From Staphylococcus equorum (GTDB lineage Bacteria; Bacillota; Bacilli; Staphylococcales; Staphylococcaceae): a stretch of DNA of 64,000 nucleotides. The stretch spans positions 372,001 to 436,000 of the forward strand of contig NZ_JAMBPV010000002.1 in the NCBI RefSeq assembly GCF_029531845.1, read 5' to 3'. Below the pieces are notes generated by a model. The model did no database searches. It was not told the origin of the DNA and saw only the letters and a list, made by a program, of their open reading frames with translations. Shown here piece after piece: positions 62,214 through 64,000 of the stretch (positions are counted from its first letter, which is position 1; each line of letters starts with the position of its first letter). A program made the position numbers and the translations under genes.

Positions 62214-62684
62214 TTAAGAATCACTCCGTTTATTTCCAGCTAAAATACCTTGCATTGATTGTAATAGTTGATCTACATCCTTAAACTCTTTATATACAGA
62301 TGCAAATCTTACATATGATACTTGGTCTACGTGCATGAGCAAATTCATCACATGTTCTCCAATTTCTCTTGAAGAAATTTCTGCATGTCCTTCATCACGT
62401 AACTTCCATTCAACATTGTTCGTAATATCTTCTAATTGTTGATAACGTACCGGTCTTTTTTCACATGAACGAACCAATCCATTTAAAATCTTTTCACGTG
62501 AAAATTGTTCACGCGTGCCATCTTTTTTTACCACAATCAGTGGTCTTTTTTCTATATGTTCAAAAGTTGTGAACCTCGTGTTACACTTTTCACATTCTCT
62601 TCTACGTCGAATCGCATTAACTTCATCTGCATGTCTAGAGTCTACAACACGAGAATGAGTCGAATTACATTTCGGGCATTTCAT
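62214..62684 (-). CDS. nrdR: Transcriptional repressor NrdR
   Basis: A 156-aa regulator of ribonucleotide reductase genes that senses ATP/dATP. The N-terminal zinc ribbon is clear ([17 protein letters not shown] and [12 protein letters not shown]), followed by an ATP-cone domain (about 48-138, [17 protein letters not shown]). GAGAGGG precedes the ATG. It heads nrdR-dnaB-dnaI. No ribonucleotide reductase gene is in the window. Confidence 0.96.
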   Translation of the reverse strand: MKCPKCNSTHSRVVDSRHADEVNAIRRRRECEKCNTRFTTFEHIEKRPLIVVKKDGTREQFSREKILNGLVRSCEKRPVRYQQLEDITNNVEWKLRDEGHAEISSREIGEHVMNLLMHVDQVSYVRFASVYKEFKDVDQLLQSMQGILAGNKRSDS

Positions 62685-63077
62685 CGAATTATCACCCTCT
62701 CGTTTTGATTACTTATTATTATACTATAAATATGTATGTCACAAAAGAATCACTATGATACATAATAACAACTTAAACCTTTAAGGATTATATATCACTT
62801 GCATGCCGAATATTGATAAAATTAAAATACTTACTGTGTCTCATTGACATTCAGCGTAACATGCTAAGTGATTTATTCATTGTCTTTCACTACAAACATT
62901 TAGTATATAGGTTTAACTGACAAAATGAAAACTCCTTTCAAAGTAAGCACTAGCAAAGTGCATCACTTCAAAAGGAGTATACATAATACTTTATATTATC
63001 ATTACGTACAATCAAGCTATTACGCCTTCTTAGAATTGAACCAAATAAATAATTATTAATTGCTATAACTGTTCACT
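62685..63077. other. Intergenic region between gapB and nrdR
   Basis: 393 nt without an ORF worth naming. It holds the gapB terminator-like hairpin (62925-62978) and a TATAAT on the minus strand near 62716-62721 that may serve nrdR, with a weak -35. Confidence 0.55.
62925..62978 (-). terminator. Terminator-like hairpin after gapB
   Basis: ACTCCTTTTGAAGT and ACTTTGAAAGGAGT form a long imperfect stem with an inner CACT/AGTG hairpin; the following TTTTCATTTT is only moderately U-rich. Confidence 0.7.
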
Positions 63078-64000
63078 TTAATTTGTAACTGCACCAACAT
63101 CATTTTTGAGTAGTTGACCTATTTGTTCAGCCACATCTACAACTCTGTTTGAATAGCCCCATTCGTTATCATACCACGCAATCACTTTGACTTTATTTTC
63201 TCCCATAACCATCGTACTTTGTGTATCAATAATTGCTGAATTTGGATTTGTATTAAAGTCCATGGATACTAAAGGTGCATCTTCAGTTGCAATCACACCG
63301 CCTAAATCATTATCTTTAAATGCTCGGTTAACTTGTTCAGCCGTTACATTTGTATCTAAATCAACAACTAAATCGACTAACGAAACATTCTTCGTTGGCA
63401 CTCTTAACGCCATGCCATGTAATTTGCCATCTAATTCAGGTATCACTTCTGTAAGTGCCTTTGCAGCACCTGTTGAAGTTGGAATAATACTTTCATTACA
63501 AGAACGCGCACGTCTTAAATCTTTATGCGGATTATCTATATTATTTTGATCATTCGTAATGGCATGAACCGTTGTCATCAAACCATTTTGTATACCAAAT
63601 TGATCATTTAATACTTTAGCAACCGGTCCAATACAATTTGTCGTACAGGAAGCATTGCTAAATATGTCATACTGTTCAATATCTAATTGATCGTTATTAA
63701 CGCCTTTGACAATCATTTGGACTTCTCCACCTTTAGATGGGCCAGTGAGCAATACTTTTTTAGCACCTGCATTGATATGTGCAACGGCTTTATCACCATG
63801 ATTAAATTTTCCTGTAGCCTCTATAACGATATCGATGTTCAGCGCTTCCCAAGGTAAGTGCTCAGGATTTCTTTCTGCTACAAGTTTGATTTCATGGCCA
63901 TCGACTTTGACCCCATTTTCTATAGGCTCTACTTTTAAATCATAAGCACCATGAGTTGTATCATAATTAATTAGGTGGGCAATTGTTTCCGGTGGGTAGC
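63078..64000 (-). CDS. gapB: Glyceraldehyde-3-phosphate dehydrogenase, GapB type (3' part, cut by window edge)
   Basis: About 307 codons are present, open to the right edge; the N-terminal Rossmann start is outside the window. The frame is continuous through YPPETIAHLINYDTTHG, IVIEATGKFNHGDKA and LLTGPSKGGE to the active site SNASCTTNCIGPVAKV and the C-terminal AWYDNEWGYSNRVVDVA. Its place next to nrdR-dnaB-dnaI matches staphylococcal gapB, the gluconeogenic NADP-preferring enzyme; the glycolytic GapA lies elsewhere in this genus. Cofactor preference cannot be judged without the N-terminus. Confidence 0.93.
   Translation of the reverse strand, partial: YPPETIAHLINYDTTHGAYDLKVEPIENGVKVDGHEIKLVAERNPEHLPWEALNIDIVIEATGKFNHGDKAVAHINAGAKKVLLTGPSKGGEVQMIVKGVNNDQLDIEQYDIFSNASCTTNCIGPVAKVLNDQFGIQNGLMTTVHAITNDQNNIDNPHKDLRRARSCNESIIPTSTGAAKALTEVIPELDGKLHGMALRVPTKNVSLVDLVVDLDTNVTAEQVNRAFKDNDLGGVIATEDAPLVSMDFNTNPNSAIIDTQSTMVMGENKVKVIAWYDNEWGYSNRVVDVAEQIGQLLKNDVGAVTN

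Noticed and set aside
63753..64000. Apparent truncation of gapB at an internal Met
   Set aside because: Reading upstream in the same frame gives continuous GAPDH sequence to the window edge; there is no frameshift.

Overview
The window is AT-rich, low-GC Firmicute DNA and almost certainly comes from the chromosome of a Staphylococcus species. The evidence is the gene set and order (gapB-nrdR-dnaB-dnaI-thrS-lysP-infC-rpmI-rplT ... tig-clpX-ysxC-hemAXCDBL ... valS-folC-comC-radC ... mreCD-rplU-prp-rpmA-obg ... ruvAB-queA-tgt-yajC-secDF-recJ-apt-relA-dtd-lytH-hisS-aspS), which is the staphylococcal backbone order as I know it. Other support is the LytH amidase, the CymR with Cys25, and the Prp-cleaved L27. 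It does not look like S. aureus: it carries an ABC-F gene, a luciferase-like oxidoreductase, a squalene/phytoene-synthase-like gene and a differently built intergenic repeat. A coagulase-negative species, perhaps near the saprophyticus/xylosus group, is an inference only. Nearly all genes lie on the minus strand; the exceptions are the luciferase-like gene, rarA, tag and one small membrane peptide.

Layout, left to right. 1-5.8 kb: 5' part of mnmA, its cysteine desulfurase, an ABC-F ATPase with a ~200-nt leader, a divergent luciferase-like oxidoreductase, two small charged proteins (one CsbD-like with a SigB-type promoter) and cymR. 5.9-18.7 kb: rarA, tcdA, 6S RNA, a T-box-controlled hisS-aspS operon, lytH, dtd, relA, apt, recJ. 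18.9-30.2 kb: secDF, yajC, tgt, queA, ruvB, ruvA, an ACT-domain gene, obg, rpmA, prp, rplU with an autoregulatory-type leader, mreD, mreC. 30.4-35.5 kb: small poorly known proteins, an aldo/keto reductase, radC, comC and the squalene/phytoene-synthase-like gene. 35.8-40.7 kb: folC, T-box-controlled valS, tag. 40.9-48.6 kb: a possible small membrane peptide, an AbrB-family membrane protein and the complete hemAXCDBL operon. 48.7-54.2 kb: ysxC, a structured intergenic repeat, clpX, tig, a TPR-like protein, a Nudix hydrolase. 54.2-64 kb: rplT-rpmI-infC behind an L20-type leader, lysP behind a lysine riboswitch, T-box-controlled thrS, dnaI, dnaB, nrdR and the 3' part of gapB.

The region combines translation (three T-box aminoacyl-tRNA synthetases, ribosomal proteins, IF3, tRNA modification), haem synthesis, DNA repair and replication, protein export and quality control, and stringent response. 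RNA-level control is dense: I see three T-boxes, one lysine riboswitch, L20- and L21-type leaders, 6S RNA and many intrinsic terminators. I found no tRNA or rRNA gene, CRISPR array, insertion sequence or prophage. The least ordinary items are the ABC-F gene and its leader, the synthase-like gene with a changed second metal motif, the AUA start of infC, and the multi-hairpin repeat between clpX and ysxC.
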